From Rhodococcus globerulus NBRC 14531 (lineage in GTDB: Bacteria; Actinomycetota; Actinomycetes; Mycobacteriales; Mycobacteriaceae): a DNA stretch of 64,000 nt. The notes beneath the pieces were generated by a model. It did not search any database, was not told where the DNA came from, and saw only the letters and a program-made list of their open reading frames with translations. The number at the start of each line of letters is the position of its first letter. Within the stretch, counting starts at the first letter, position 1. Shown here piece after piece: positions 25,843-35,580 of this stretch. A program made the translations under genes and the position numbers. The DNA is taken from NCBI RefSeq assembly GCF_001894805.1, contig NZ_BCWX01000006.1:124001-188000 (forward strand), read 5' to 3'.

Positions 25843-27360
25843 ATGGTTGACAATGCGGCAGTTCAAGAGTTGACGCACTTCGTCGGTGGCAAGCGGGTTC
25901 CCGGAGCTTCCGATCGATTTGCAGACGTCTTCGATCCCAACACCGGTAAGGTTCAGGCGCGCGTCCCGCTCGCAAGCAAGGCCGAAACCGAAGCCATCAT
26001 CGCCAATGCAGAAGAGGCGCAGAAGGTCTGGGCTGCTTTCAACCCGCAGAAGCGCGCCCGCGTGCTCATGAAATTCCTCCAGCTCGCTCAGGCTGAGATG
26101 GACTCCCTCGCTCGTCTCCTCTCGTCCGAGCACGGCAAGACCGTCGCTGACGCCAAGGGTGACATCCAGCGTGGCCTCGAGGTCATCGAATTTGCCGTCG
26201 GTGCTCCGCACCTGCTCAAGGGCGAATTCACCGAGAGCGCAGGCACGGGTATCGACGTGTACTCGATGCGTCAGCCGCTGGGCGTCGTTGCCGGCATCAC
26301 GCCCTTCAACTTCCCCGCGATGATCCCGCTGTGGAAGGCCGGCCCGGCCCTCGCCGCAGGTAACGCCTTCATTCTCAAGCCGTCCGAGCGTGACCCCTCC
26401 GTGCCGCTGCGCCTGGCCGAGCTGTTCCTAGAAGCCGGACTGCCCGCTGGCGTGTTCAACGTGGTCAACGGTGACAAGGAAGTTGTCGACGTCCTGCTCA
26501 CCGACGACCGCATCAAGGCTGTCGGTTTTGTCGGCTCCACGCCGATCGCCCAGTACATCTACGAGACCGCCGCAGCTCACGGCAAGCGTGCACAGTGCTT
26601 CGGTGGTGCCAAGAACCACGCGATCGTCATGCCGGACGCCGACCTCGACGAGGTTGCCGACGCCCTGATCGGTGCCGGCTACGGCAGCGCCGGTGAGCGT
26701 TGCATGGCCATCTCCGTTGCCGTTCCCGTCGGCGAAGAAACGGCAGATGCGCTGGTTGCCAAGCTGAAGGAACGCGTCGCGAAGCTGAAGATCGGTCGCA
26801 GTGACGACGAAGGTGTCGACTTCGGGCCCCTCGTCTGCCAGGATGCCCTCGACCGCGTCAACAACTACGTGCAGATCGGCATCGACGAGGGCGCAACGGC
26901 AGTCGTCGACGGCCGCGGCTTCACCCTCGAAGGCCATGAAGGCGGATTCTTCGCCGGCGCAACCCTGTTCGACAACGTTACGTCGGATATGCGCATCTAC
27001 AAGGAAGAAATCTTCGGACCCGTACTTCAGGTTGTGCGCGCTGCCGATTACGAAGAGGCACTGCGTCTTCCGACGGAACACGAGTACGGAAACGGCGTCT
27101 CCATCTTCACCCGTGACGGCGATACCGCTCGTGACTTCACGGCCCGCGTCAACGTCGGCATGGTCGGCGTCAACGTGCCGATCCCGGTCCCGATCGCGTA
27201 CCACACCTTCGGTGGCTGGAAGCGCTCCGGCTTCGGTGACCTGAATCAGCACGGTCCCGACTCCTTCCGTTTCTACACCAAGACCAAGACGGTGACGCAG
27301 CGCTGGCCTTCCGGCAAGAAGGAAGAGACCAACCACTTCGTCATCCCCACGATGAACTGA
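25843..27360 (+). CDS. mmsA: Methylmalonate-semialdehyde dehydrogenase (CoA-acylating)
   Basis: 505 residues. Aldehyde dehydrogenase fold with ITPFNFPAMIPLWKAGPALAAGN, FVGSTPIAQYIYETAAAHGKR, and the nucleophile Cys287 in SAGERCMAIS. The CoA-dependent MmsA group is recognised by that Cys context and the C-terminal GGWKRSGFGDLNQHG. It oxidises methylmalonate semialdehyde to propionyl-CoA with NAD and CoA, the last step of valine breakdown. The codon choice is very strongly C/G-ending, which suggests high expression. It is the first gene of a five-gene valine operon. Confidence 0.94.
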   Translation: MVDNAAVQELTHFVGGKRVPGASDRFADVFDPNTGKVQARVPLASKAETEAIIANAEEAQKVWAAFNPQKRARVLMKFLQLAQAEMDSLARLLSSEHGKTVADAKGDIQRGLEVIEFAVGAPHLLKGEFTESAGTGIDVYSMRQPLGVVAGITPFNFPAMIPLWKAGPALAAGNAFILKPSERDPSVPLRLAELFLEAGLPAGVFNVVNGDKEVVDVLLTDDRIKAVGFVGSTPIAQYIYETAAAHGKRAQCFGGAKNHAIVMPDADLDEVADALIGAGYGSAGERCMAISVAVPVGEETADALVAKLKERVAKLKIGRSDDEGVDFGPLVCQDALDRVNNYVQIGIDEGATAVVDGRGFTLEGHEGGFFAGATLFDNVTSDMRIYKEEIFGPVLQVVRAADYEEALRLPTEHEYGNGVSIFTRDGDTARDFTARVNVGMVGVNVPIPVPIAYHTFGGWKRSGFGDLNQHGPDSFRFYTKTKTVTQRWPSGKKEETNHFVIPTMN

Positions 27361-27374
27361 TCGGAACACTTTCC

Positions 27375-28532
27375 ATGTTTACTCTGACCGATGACGAGCG
27401 GGCGATTCGTGACACTGCCCGCGACTTCGCGGCCGAGCATCTGGCACCGAATGCGGTGGAGTGGGATCAGACCAAGCATTTCCCGGTGGACGTTCTCCGC
27501 AAGGCGGCGTCCCTGGGGATGGGCGGGATCTACATTCGCGAGGATGTCGGTGGCAGTGAACTGACCCGCGTCGACGCCGCTCGGATCTTCGAGGAGCTCG
27601 CCAAGGGAGATCCGTCGATCGCCGCGTACATCTCCATCCACAACATGGTCACGTGGATGATCGACCAGTTCGGCAACGACGAACAGCGCCACAAGTGGGT
27701 ACCCGGACTCTGCTCGATGGATCAGTTGGGCAGTTACTGCCTGACCGAGCCCGGTGCAGGTTCCGACGCGGCCGGCTTGAGCACCAAGGCTGTTCGCGAC
27801 GGCGACGACTACATCCTCAACGGTGTCAAGCAGTTCATCTCCGGCGCAGGGACTTCCGATGTGTACGTCGTGATGGCCCGAACCGGATCTGCTGGTGCCA
27901 AGGGAATCACGGCGTTCATCGTGCCGAAGGATTCGCCTGGCCTGTCCTTCGGTGCCAACGAGATCAAGATGGGCTGGAACGCACAGCCCACTCGTCAGGT
28001 GATCATGGAGGACGTGCGCGTTCCCGCCGCCAACATGCTCGGCGAAGAAGGCAGCGGATTCCGCATCGCGATGAAGGGCCTCAACGGCGGTCGCCTCAAC
28101 ATCGCGGCGTGCTCGGTGGGCGGCGCACAGGCGGCGTTCGACAAAGCCGTCGGATATCTGGTGGACCGCAAGGCTTTCGGTTCGGCGTTGATCGAATCGC
28201 AGGCTCTGCAGTTCCAGCTCGCCGATATGCGGACCGACCTGGAAGCTGCGCGAACCCTGCTGTGGCGCGCTGCCGCAGCTCTCGACGAGGGCGCACCCGA
28301 TGTCGTGGAACTGTGCGCGATGGCGAAGCGCTTCGCGACCGACAACGGTTTCGACGTGGCCAACCGGGCGCTACAGCTTCACGGCGGGTACGGCTATCTT
28401 GCTGAGTACGGGATCGAGAAGATCGTTCGCGATCTTCGCGTTCACCAGATCCTCGAAGGCAGCAACGAGATCATGCGTGTGGTCATCGCTCGCAGTGTGA
28501 TCGCAGGGCAGGGAAAGCAGGGAGCAGCATGA
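27375..28532 (+). CDS. Isobutyryl-CoA dehydrogenase (acyl-CoA dehydrogenase family)
   Basis: 385 residues. FAD-binding segments YCLTEPGAGSDAAGL and YILNGVKQFISGAG lie near residues 118-160, and the C-terminal LQLHGGYGYLAEYGIEKIVRDLRVHQILEGSNEIMR is diagnostic of acyl-CoA dehydrogenases. In this operon the expected reaction is isobutyryl-CoA to methacrylyl-CoA, passing electrons to ETF. The precise acyl specificity is inferred from context. Its stop overlaps the next start by four bases (ATGA). Confidence 0.9.
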   Translation: MFTLTDDERAIRDTARDFAAEHLAPNAVEWDQTKHFPVDVLRKAASLGMGGIYIREDVGGSELTRVDAARIFEELAKGDPSIAAYISIHNMVTWMIDQFGNDEQRHKWVPGLCSMDQLGSYCLTEPGAGSDAAGLSTKAVRDGDDYILNGVKQFISGAGTSDVYVVMARTGSAGAKGITAFIVPKDSPGLSFGANEIKMGWNAQPTRQVIMEDVRVPAANMLGEEGSGFRIAMKGLNGGRLNIAACSVGGAQAAFDKAVGYLVDRKAFGSALIESQALQFQLADMRTDLEAARTLLWRAAAALDEGAPDVVELCAMAKRFATDNGFDVANRALQLHGGYGYLAEYGIEKIVRDLRVHQILEGSNEIMRVVIARSVIAGQGKQGAA

Positions 28533-29587
28533 CCGAAGAGAACGAAGTTCTGATCGAGAAGCGCGACGGGCTGGGACTCATCACCCTCAACCGTCCCAAG
28601 GCGATCAACGCGCTCAATCACTCGATGGTGACGGCGATGGCCGCGGCACTCGAGGCCTGGAAGTCCGACGACGAGGTCAAGGCCGTTGTCCTGACCGGTG
28701 CAGGCGAACGTGGCTTGTGCGCGGGCGGCGACATCGTCTCGATCTACCACGACGCCAAGGACGGCAAGACCGGTTCGCTCGACTTCTGGCGCGACGAGTA
28801 CATCCTCAACGCCGAGATCTCGAACTACCCGAAGCCGTACATTGCAATCATGGACGGCATCGTCATGGGCGGAGGTGTCGGAGTGTCCGCACACGGCGAC
28901 GTCCGCATCGTGACCGAGCGTTCCATGATCGGAATGCCCGAGACCGGAATCGGATTCATCCCCGACGTCGGCGGAACGTACCTGCTCTCGCGCGCTCCCG
29001 GAGAGCTGGGAACACACATCGCGCTCACCACGGCACGCTTGAGTGCCGGCGACGCCATCGCGACAGGATTCGCGGATCACTTCATCCCGTCCGAGAACAT
29101 CGAGACGTTCATCGAGGCGATCGCATCGTCGACGGTAGAGCAGGCCGTTGCTCAATTTGCCGAGCCCGCACCGGTTTCGGAACTACTGGCACAGCAGAGT
29201 TGGATCGACGCCGCGTACTCGGCAGACAATGTCGTCGCGATTGTCGAGCGACTGCGCGCCAGTGGAATTCCCGAAGCGGAGAAGGCCGCCGAGCAGATTC
29301 TCGGTAAGTCGCCGATCGCGCTGGCCGTCACGTTGCGTTCACTTCGTCACGCCAAGGGTGCCGACAGTCTCGAAGACGTTCTGAACGAGGAGTTCCGGGT
29401 GTCGACGGCGTCACTGAGTTCGCACGATCTCGTCGAGGGCATCCGCGCACAGGTGGTCGAGAAGGACCGCAACCCGCAGTGGCTGCCCGCGACCCTCGCG
29501 GACGTCACCGAAGCCGCCGTGGACGCGTATTTTGCACCCCTCGGCGAGCAGGAACTCGGCCTCACCCCTCAACCGCAAGGCAACTGA
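28529..29587 (+). CDS. 3-Hydroxyisobutyryl-CoA hydrolase (crotonase family)
   Basis: 352 residues, longer than an ordinary enoyl-CoA hydratase (about 260). Crotonase oxyanion blocks are visible: LCAGGDIVSIYHDAK and DGIVMGGGVGVSAHGDVRIVTERSMIGMPETGIGFIPDVGGTYLLSR. The ENxxIGFxPDVGGT pattern (here ETGIGFIPDVGGT) and the C-terminal extension are typical of HIBCH. It frees 3-hydroxyisobutyrate from its CoA ester, which prevents build-up of reactive methacrylyl-CoA. Overlaps the acyl-CoA dehydrogenase gene by four bases. Confidence 0.9.
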   Translation: MTEENEVLIEKRDGLGLITLNRPKAINALNHSMVTAMAAALEAWKSDDEVKAVVLTGAGERGLCAGGDIVSIYHDAKDGKTGSLDFWRDEYILNAEISNYPKPYIAIMDGIVMGGGVGVSAHGDVRIVTERSMIGMPETGIGFIPDVGGTYLLSRAPGELGTHIALTTARLSAGDAIATGFADHFIPSENIETFIEAIASSTVEQAVAQFAEPAPVSELLAQQSWIDAAYSADNVVAIVERLRASGIPEAEKAAEQILGKSPIALAVTLRSLRHAKGADSLEDVLNEEFRVSTASLSSHDLVEGIRAQVVEKDRNPQWLPATLADVTEAAVDAYFAPLGEQELGLTPQPQGN

Positions 29588-29610
29588 TCACCGCCGAAGG
29601 AGCATCACTA

Positions 29611-30507
29611 ATGAGCACCATTGGATTTATCGGACTCGGACACATGGGTGGACCGATGGCGGCCAACCTCGTCAAGGCCGGACACACGGTAGTCGGGTTC
29701 GACCTGGCACCGGCTGCCCTCGAGCAGGCGGTCAAAGACGGTGCATCGGTAGCGGATTCGGCTGTCGATGCGGTGCGCGACGCCGACGTCGTCATCACGA
29801 TGCTGCCGAGCGGCAAGCACGTTCTGGGGCTGTACGACGATCTGCTGCCCGTCGCTAAGCCGGGCACACTGTTCATCGACTGTTCGACGATCGACGTCGC
29901 CGATGCCCGCGAAGCACACGAGCGGGCAGAGGCCGCCGGACACCGTAGCGTCGACGCCCCGGTCTCCGGTGGTGTTGTCGGCGCAACCGCCGGAACCCTC
30001 GCATTCATGGTCGGCGGATCCGAAGAGGACTTCCAGGCCGCGTCTCCATTGCTGGACGTGATGGGCCGCAAGGTCGTTCACTGCGGCGACGCCGGTGTCG
30101 GTCAGGCCGCGAAGATCTGCAACAACATGATCCTCGGTGTCTCGATGATCGCGATCAGCGAAGCATTCGTTCTGGGCGAGAAGCTCGGACTGAGCAACCA
30201 GGCACTCTTCGACGTCGCATCCAACGCATCGGGACAGTGCTGGGCGCTCACGTCCAACTGCCCGGTACCAGGACCGGTGCCTACCAGCCCGGCCAACAAC
30301 GACTACCAGCCGGGTTTTGCGGTCGCGTTGATGGACAAGGATCTCGGTCTGGCAGCAAATGCCCTGCGTACCAATGGTGTTGACGCCGAACTCGGTCTCA
30401 AGGCTGCTGAGCTCTACAGCCAGTACCATGCCGCGGGTGCCGGTGGTCAGGACTTCTCTGCCATCATCAACGACATCCGAGACCGTTCGACCGAAGGACA
30501 GCAGTGA
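29611..30507 (+). CDS. mmsB: 3-Hydroxyisobutyrate dehydrogenase
   Basis: 298 residues from ATG 29611, with GAAGGAG nine bases upstream; a longer open frame exists but lacks such a site. Signatures: [22 protein letters not shown] (NAD fold, residues 4-25), the substrate motif [22 protein letters not shown], and the catalytic Lys in [14 protein letters not shown]. It oxidises 3-hydroxyisobutyrate to methylmalonate semialdehyde, the substrate of MmsA. Confidence 0.94.
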   Translation: MSTIGFIGLGHMGGPMAANLVKAGHTVVGFDLAPAALEQAVKDGASVADSAVDAVRDADVVITMLPSGKHVLGLYDDLLPVAKPGTLFIDCSTIDVADAREAHERAEAAGHRSVDAPVSGGVVGATAGTLAFMVGGSEEDFQAASPLLDVMGRKVVHCGDAGVGQAAKICNNMILGVSMIAISEAFVLGEKLGLSNQALFDVASNASGQCWALTSNCPVPGPVPTSPANNDYQPGFAVALMDKDLGLAANALRTNGVDAELGLKAAELYSQYHAAGAGGQDFSAIINDIRDRSTEGQQ

Positions 30508-31280
30508 CCGACTTCAACACCATCATTCTCGAGCGTAAGGGCCGCGTCGGCGTCATCACGCTCAACCGTCCCAAGGCGCTCAACGCACTCAACTCCGAGC
30601 TGATGAACGAGGTTGTTGCCGCGGTAACCGACCTCGAAGCGGACAACAACATCGGTGCCATTCTGATCACCGGTTCCGAGCGCGCATTTGCCGCCGGCGC
30701 CGACATCAAGGAAATGCAGTCCAAGACGTACATGGACGCGTACGTCGAGGATTTCTTCACCCCGTGGGATCGAGTTGCCGCAGCTCGCAAGCCGCTGATC
30801 GCCGCTGTCGCCGGATACGCACTCGGCGGCGGTTGCGAACTCGCGATGCTTTGCGACTTCATCATCGCCGCGGATAACGCCAAGTTCGGCCAGCCCGAGA
30901 TCAAGCTCGGAGTTATCCCCGGAATCGGTGGCTCACAGCGTCTTACCCGCGCGGTGGGCAAGGCAAAGGCCATGGAAATGTGCCTCACCGGACGCAATAT
31001 GGACGCCGAAGAAGCCGAGCGCGCCGGCCTGGTGTCTCGCATCGTCCCGGCGGCAGATCTGCTCGACGACGCACTGAAGACGGCAACCACGATTGCCGAG
31101 ATGTCCCTGCCGATCGCGATGATGGCCAAGGAAGCGGTCAACCGCTCCTTCGAGTCTTCCCTCGCCGAGGGCGTCCGCTTCGAGCGTCGGGTCTTCCACT
31201 CGACCTTCGCTACCGAAGATCAGAAGGAAGGCATGGCCGCATTCGTCGAGAAGCGGTCAGCTGAGTTCAAGCACCGCTGA
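30504..31280 (+). CDS. echA8: Enoyl-CoA hydratase
   Basis: 258 residues. Crotonase motifs [11 protein letters not shown] (first oxyanion loop), [46 protein letters not shown] with both catalytic Glu positions, and the C-terminal [18 protein letters not shown] segment. It hydrates methacrylyl-CoA (and probably crotonyl-CoA), the step before HIBCH in valine breakdown. The GTG start overlaps mmsB by four bases. Closest in pattern to mycobacterial EchA8. Last gene of the operon, followed by a strong terminator. Confidence 0.92.
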   Translation: MTDFNTIILERKGRVGVITLNRPKALNALNSELMNEVVAAVTDLEADNNIGAILITGSERAFAAGADIKEMQSKTYMDAYVEDFFTPWDRVAAARKPLIAAVAGYALGGGCELAMLCDFIIAADNAKFGQPEIKLGVIPGIGGSQRLTRAVGKAKAMEMCLTGRNMDAEEAERAGLVSRIVPAADLLDDALKTATTIAEMSLPIAMMAKEAVNRSFESSLAEGVRFERRVFHSTFATEDQKEGMAAFVEKRSAEFKHR

Positions 31281-31289
31281 CAAGTCCCC

Positions 31290-31340
31290 ACGATCCTGAA
31301 GGATTCTGCTCGCTCAGCGAGTGAAATCCTTCAGGATCGT
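31290..31340. terminator. Bidirectional terminator between the valine operon and the MarR gene
   Basis: Perfect 16-bp arms, ACGATCCTGAAGGATT (31290-31305) and its complement at 31325-31340, around a 19-base loop that itself contains CTCGCTCAGCGAG. It sits between two convergent genes. Confidence 0.85.
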
Positions 31341-31347
31341 TGTGGTT

Positions 31348-31872
31348 TCACCCCTCGAAATCGCCAGCGGTCTTCCGCAATTCAGTGAGGATTGTCACTA
31401 ATTGCGTGAGCTTGTCCGGTTCCAAGCCTGGGTTCGCAAAGACCTTGGCATTCAGCAGTTCCGTAGCCTCGAGCGCCAGTGCTCGGCCGGAATCCGAAAT
31501 CTCGATGAGTGTTGTACGACGATCGCTGGGGTGGGGGACACGTCGTACCAATTGCGCTTTCTCGAGGCGATCCACCGCATTCGTGACGCTGGTGGGGTGA
31601 ACCTGCAAGCGTGCGCTGGCCTTCGTCATGGGCAGTGCGCCCGACCTCGTAAAGGTGAGCAGTGTCAACAACTCGTAGCGAGCGAACGTCAACCCCAGCG
31701 GTTTGAGCACTTCCTCGACTCGCGCCATCATGATCTGCTGCGCCCGCATCACCGACGTGACAGCGGCCATCCCGTCGGCAACGTCACTCCAACCGTGCTC
31801 GGTCCATTGCCGATGCGCCTCTTCGATGGGGTCGATGGGGAGGGGCGAAAGGGGAGGCATACGTTCGATCAT
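31348..31872 (-). CDS. MarR-family transcriptional regulator
   Basis: 174 residues. Winged-helix core: LTFARYELLTLLTFTRSGALPMTKASARLQVHPTSVTNAVDRLEKAQLVRRVPHPSDRRTTLIEISDSG (about 58-128), with the DRR wing typical of MarR. The N-terminal 30 residues (PIDPIEEAHRQWTEHGW) resemble a group of actinomycete MarR proteins found near fatty-acid genes. It converges on the valine operon and is divergent from mraY 73 bases away. Its target is not clear. Confidence 0.87.
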   Translation of the reverse strand: MIERMPPLSPLPIDPIEEAHRQWTEHGWSDVADGMAAVTSVMRAQQIMMARVEEVLKPLGLTFARYELLTLLTFTRSGALPMTKASARLQVHPTSVTNAVDRLEKAQLVRRVPHPSDRRTTLIEISDSGRALALEATELLNAKVFANPGLEPDKLTQLVTILTELRKTAGDFEG

Positions 31873-31945
31873 CCCATGCCTGCCAGAGCCTGAGCGCCTT
31901 GTCTGATTATGTGTCGCGGGCCGTCACATCTGTAGAGTCCTCCGA

Positions 31946-33022
31946 GTGATTTCAATCCTCGTCGCGGGTGGCGTCTCGTTGTTCGTCGCTCTGTTCTTGA
32001 CGCCCTTCCTCATCCGGGTGTTGTCCAAACAGGGGCTCGGGCATGAGATCCGCATCGACGGTCCGCAGAGCCATCAGGGTAAGCGCGGTACGCCGTCCAT
32101 GGGCGGCATCGCGATCATCGCGGGCATGTGGGCCGGGTACCTGGCTGCCCATGCCATCGGTTTCGGTTCGCGCCTGCCCAGATTGTCCGCGTCGGGATGG
32201 TTGGTGCTGGCGCTGGCAACTTCCTTGGGTGTGGTCGGCTTCCTCGACGACTTCATCAAGATCCGCAAGAAACGCAACCTCGGATTGAACAAGACGGCGA
32301 AGACCGTCGGACAGTTGGCGAGCGCCATCATTTTCGGTGTGCTGTTTCTGCAGTTCTCCAACAGCAAGGGCGTAACGCCAGGCAGTCAATATCTCTCCCA
32401 CGTTCGAGATATCTCGGTGTTCTCGATGGGAACCATCGGGTTCCTGATCTTCTTCTGCGTGCTTGTTTTCGCCTGGTCCAACGCCGTCAACTTCACCGAC
32501 GGTCTGGACGGCCTCGCAGCCGGGTCGATGGGCATGATCTTGGGCACTTACGTTGTCATCGCGGGATGGCAGTACCGGAACTCCTGCGTCCTCGATCCTG
32601 TTGCCGGGTGCTACGACGTTCGCGACCCACTCGACCTTGCGATAGTTGCCGCAGCGGCGGGTGGGGCGTGCCTCGGGTTCCTGTGGTGGAACGCGGCGCC
32701 GGCTCAGATCTTCATGGGCGACACCGGTTCATTGGCACTCGGCGGTTTGGTTGTCGGTCTTTCGGTCACCACACACACCGAACTACTGATGGTCATCATC
32801 GGCGCCCTGTTCGTGGCCGAGATCCTGTCGGTGATCATCCAGGTGCTTGTGTTCCGATCGTCCGGCCGACGCGTATTCAAGATGGCCCCGATACATCATC
32901 ACTTCGAGTTACTCGGTTGGCCGGAGACAGTGGTGATCGCTCGCTTCTGGATTTTCGTGGCCATTTCCTGCGTGATCGGACTGGCGACCTTCTACAGCGA
33001 ATGGTTTGCGGCTGCCGGCTAG
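31946..33022 (+). CDS. mraY: Phospho-N-acetylmuramoyl-pentapeptide transferase, solitary copy
   Basis: 358 residues, full length, about ten membrane helices. Catalytic signatures are all present: RKxxxRDDFIKI-type block as [24 protein letters not shown] (paired Asp about residue 91), [29 protein letters not shown] and the [13 protein letters not shown] loop. It links UDP-MurNAc-pentapeptide to undecaprenyl phosphate to make lipid I. MraY is normally inside the division and cell wall cluster between murF and murD; here it stands alone between a MarR regulator and an efflux pump. Probably a second copy. GTG start. Confidence 0.9.
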   Translation: MISILVAGGVSLFVALFLTPFLIRVLSKQGLGHEIRIDGPQSHQGKRGTPSMGGIAIIAGMWAGYLAAHAIGFGSRLPRLSASGWLVLALATSLGVVGFLDDFIKIRKKRNLGLNKTAKTVGQLASAIIFGVLFLQFSNSKGVTPGSQYLSHVRDISVFSMGTIGFLIFFCVLVFAWSNAVNFTDGLDGLAAGSMGMILGTYVVIAGWQYRNSCVLDPVAGCYDVRDPLDLAIVAAAAGGACLGFLWWNAAPAQIFMGDTGSLALGGLVVGLSVTTHTELLMVIIGALFVAEILSVIIQVLVFRSSGRRVFKMAPIHHHFELLGWPETVVIARFWIFVAISCVIGLATFYSEWFAAAG

Positions 33023-34263
33023 ACCTGAGCCGTGCGGCTTGTCGCCACTAGAGCGATCAATCCCACGGAAACACAGGCCGTCATCGTGACGGCGAGCGCA
33101 GTACTGGTATTTCCGAGCAGTCCGACAGCCGGGGCGATGGCAGCGCCCACACCGAACTGGAACGCGCCCAGCATCGCGGCAGCCGTTCCGGCTGCTTCTC
33201 CGTGACGGGAGAGTGCCAGTGCCGGGGCGTTCGGTAGAACAAATCCCACCGCGCCGAGCATGACCCACAGCGCGATCACAAATCCGATCAGGCCGCCAAG
33301 GTCGAGCGCCGCGACCACGATGACCAAGACTCCAGAGGCAACTGCAGTGACAAGCGCCGACCGGGTGATCTGCTGCGGCGTCCAGCGATCCAGCAGACGG
33401 ACGTTGACCTGTGACGCGCCGATCAGTGCAATGGCGCCGGCGCTGAACAGCAGTGCAAACTCCTGCTGATTGAGGCCGTACTGGTCCTGATAGACAAACG
33501 AGGCACCGGAAACGTACGCGAACAGAGACGCCATACCGACGCTGGAGACCAGCGTCAGGACCATGAAGGTGCGGTCACGGAGAAGCGATCCGTACATCTG
33601 GAGAACTGATCGCACGCCGCTGGCGCGCCGCTTCTCGCGGGGCAGAGTCTCCGGAATCCCGAAGGCGCCGATCATGGCCGTGCCGACACCGATCAATGCA
33701 AGGACAACAAAGATCCCGCGCCAATCGAGCGCGACCAACAGTGCGCCGCCGATGCTGGGGGCCAGAATCGGTGCGACGCCGAGAACAAGCATCAGCCGAC
33801 TCATGACGACGGCGACAGTATTGCCGCTGTACAGATCGCGCACGATCGCCATCGTGACCACAGCGGCAGCAGCGGCGCCCATTCCCTGGAACACCCTTAG
33901 GATGCCGAGAACAGCAATCGTGGGCGCAAATACGGCCAGCAACGACGCGACGATGTGCACGCCGATGCCGGCGAGCAATGGTTTCTTGCGGCCGAGAGTG
34001 TCCGAGAGCGGGCCGACGAGCAATTGCCCGAGGGCCAGGCCGATCAACGTTCCCGTGATCGTCAGCTGGACCGTCGACGACGAGGTGCCGAGGTCGTCGG
34101 CGATATCCGGCAACGCCGGTAGATACATGTCGATGGTGAAGGGGCCGAGCGCCGTCATGGATCCGAGAGCAAGGATCTTTCCGATGCTCGGCTTGCGTTC
34201 GACCGTTGTCGGCGAAGCAGCGGGATCCACGGGTGGTGCGGTGGCGGTCTTCTCGGCAGTCAC
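33019..34263 (-). CDS. MFS multidrug efflux protein (Bcr/CflA family)
   Basis: About 414 residues, 12 membrane segments. [38 protein letters not shown] (first helix region) is the hallmark of Bcr/CflA drug-proton antiporters, and [16 protein letters not shown] is MFS motif A. Likely exports toxic compounds. I chose GTG 34263 (V-T-A-E-K-T); a TTG five codons earlier (34278) is also possible. Its 3' end overlaps the mraY 3' end by four bases, in convergent orientation. Confidence 0.87.
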   Translation of the reverse strand: MTAEKTATAPPVDPAASPTTVERKPSIGKILALGSMTALGPFTIDMYLPALPDIADDLGTSSSTVQLTITGTLIGLALGQLLVGPLSDTLGRKKPLLAGIGVHIVASLLAVFAPTIAVLGILRVFQGMGAAAAAVVTMAIVRDLYSGNTVAVVMSRLMLVLGVAPILAPSIGGALLVALDWRGIFVVLALIGVGTAMIGAFGIPETLPREKRRASGVRSVLQMYGSLLRDRTFMVLTLVSSVGMASLFAYVSGASFVYQDQYGLNQQEFALLFSAGAIALIGASQVNVRLLDRWTPQQITRSALVTAVASGVLVIVVAALDLGGLIGFVIALWVMLGAVGFVLPNAPALALSRHGEAAGTAAAMLGAFQFGVGAAIAPAVGLLGNTSTALAVTMTACVSVGLIALVATSRTAQV

Positions 34264-34305
34264 GAAGCAAGTCAGCAACAGGACGGTCCGATTTGTTCCC
34301 GTCGG

Positions 34306-35580
34306 TCAGGGAAGCGTTTGAAACGACCCCGACCCGACGATTTCGTCATCGGCTTCCACGGTGTAGTTGTACGTCGTATTCGGGGCGAGACTGGAGACGA
34401 TGCTCAGCGTCCGCAGCCCGGTTCGCGTTGTGTAGTTGTACACGTAGAACGGGCCTTGGGTGGCTGTGACCCGGAACGTCGTCCGACTGGTTCCGGCAGG
34501 AATAGTGACGACTAGATTTGCGCCGATCCTCGTCGGAGTCAGTGTGTAGTTCCACACCGCCGGTGGTGGCGTAGTCGTTGTCGTAGTCGTAGCGACCGGC
34601 GTTGTTGTAGTCGTGACCGGCGCCGTTGTCGTGGTGATCGGGGGAGGGCTGGTTGTTGTTGCTGGGGTGGTTGTTGTCGTCGGCTGGGTCGCAGTCGGCT
34701 CGGGGGTAGCGGCGACGGTGGTTGTGGGAACCTGATTGTTCGGGGCGTGATCGTCCAGGTGACGCGCGAGAACCGTGCCGAATGTGCCGGAGAGGTTGTG
34801 GCCGAGGCCGGCGGGAGACTCGAGATCCGTCGTAAAGCCCTGTGCCGAATACCAAGCCGACCCCTTCTGGGCGTCGAGCACGGCGTTGTAACCGTCGCTG
34901 ACGTTAGTGCCGTTGTCGGCGGCCCCGGTGTACCAATGCATGGGAAGGTCGGCGATCAGGCCGCCGGCAAAGGGCTGCGCCGAGACGCGTGGCACGCCGC
35001 CGCCGCCGAAGACCACAGTGCCGCCGCCGTCGATCTTGCTCGAGTACTTCGGTAGGAAGAACTGAGTGATGAACTGGGAGCCCCCGCTGTAGCCGACGAG
35101 CCAGATGTCCTCGGTGTCGATGTTGTAGCCCGTTTCGAGAGTGTCGAGCAGGTTTGCGACAAAGTCTGCGTTTGCGCTCCCGTTTTCCCACCACGTAATT
35201 TCGCCGGCAGAGTCCGGGGTGCGCACGGGGACGGTGATGTAACCCCGTGAGCGGGCTTGTGCAACGATGCCCGACGGGCCGCCGAGGCTGTACGACGAGG
35301 TGGGGTTCGCGAATTCGTACGCCCCGTCTCCGTGGAACTGCAGCACCAAGCCGGCGGCATGGTCCTGGGGAATGCCCGCGGCGTACACGTGGTATTTCGA
35401 CGAAAGACCGTTCGACGCGGTGAACGGCTGGAAGGTCCGGTCCGAATAGGCCATGCCAGTGCCGTTGGTGCTCTCGGCCGAGGCGATAGGTGGCGCAACG
35501 ACGATCGCAACGAGACCTGTCAATGTGGCCAGCGCAGCTGCGGCCAGGGCAGTCGCGGCCGTAAGTCGTGCTCGGGGCAT
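34306..35580 (-). CDS. Secreted alpha/beta-hydrolase (esterase/depolymerase-like) with Thr/Pro linker and C-terminal domain
   Basis: 424 residues from ATG 35578-35580, preceded by GAAAGG. Signal peptide about 1-35 ending ASA. Hydrolase domain about 40-280: oxyanion-type FHGDG, nucleophile Ser165 in GYSGGSQF, and a likely catalytic His261 in GLGHNLSG, so the triad looks complete. Residues 285-340 are a low-complexity linker of Thr runs broken by Pro and Ala. The last 84 residues form a small beta-rich, fibronectin-III-like domain (WNYTLTPTRIG...FQTLP). Linker-plus-domain layout recalls polymer-degrading esterases, but the substrate is unknown. The frame is open upstream to a TTG at 35677-35679 with a strong AAAGGAGGGG, so a longer form is possible. 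Confidence 0.8.
   Translation of the reverse strand: MPRARLTAATALAAAALATLTGLVAIVVAPPIASAESTNGTGMAYSDRTFQPFTASNGLSSKYHVYAAGIPQDHAAGLVLQFHGDGAYEFANPTSSYSLGGPSGIVAQARSRGYITVPVRTPDSAGEITWWENGSANADFVANLLDTLETGYNIDTEDIWLVGYSGGSQFITQFFLPKYSSKIDGGGTVVFGGGGVPRVSAQPFAGGLIADLPMHWYTGAADNGTNVSDGYNAVLDAQKGSAWYSAQGFTTDLESPAGLGHNLSGTFGTVLARHLDDHAPNNQVPTTTVAATPEPTATQPTTTTTPATTTSPPPITTTTAPVTTTTTPVATTTTTTTPPPAVWNYTLTPTRIGANLVVTIPAGTSRTTFRVTATQGPFYVYNYTTRTGLRTLSIVSSLAPNTTYNYTVEADDEIVGSGSFQTLP

Noticed and set aside
28529-31280. The two crotonase genes as a recent tandem duplication
   Set aside because: They differ in length (352 and 258 residues) and in active-site patterns. One is an HIBCH-type hydrolase and the other an enoyl-CoA hydratase, both needed for valine breakdown.
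34560-34740. A short-repeat array resembling a CRISPR or minisatellite
   Set aside because: The repeats are in-frame codons for the Thr/Pro linker of the secreted hydrolase and have no spacer structure.
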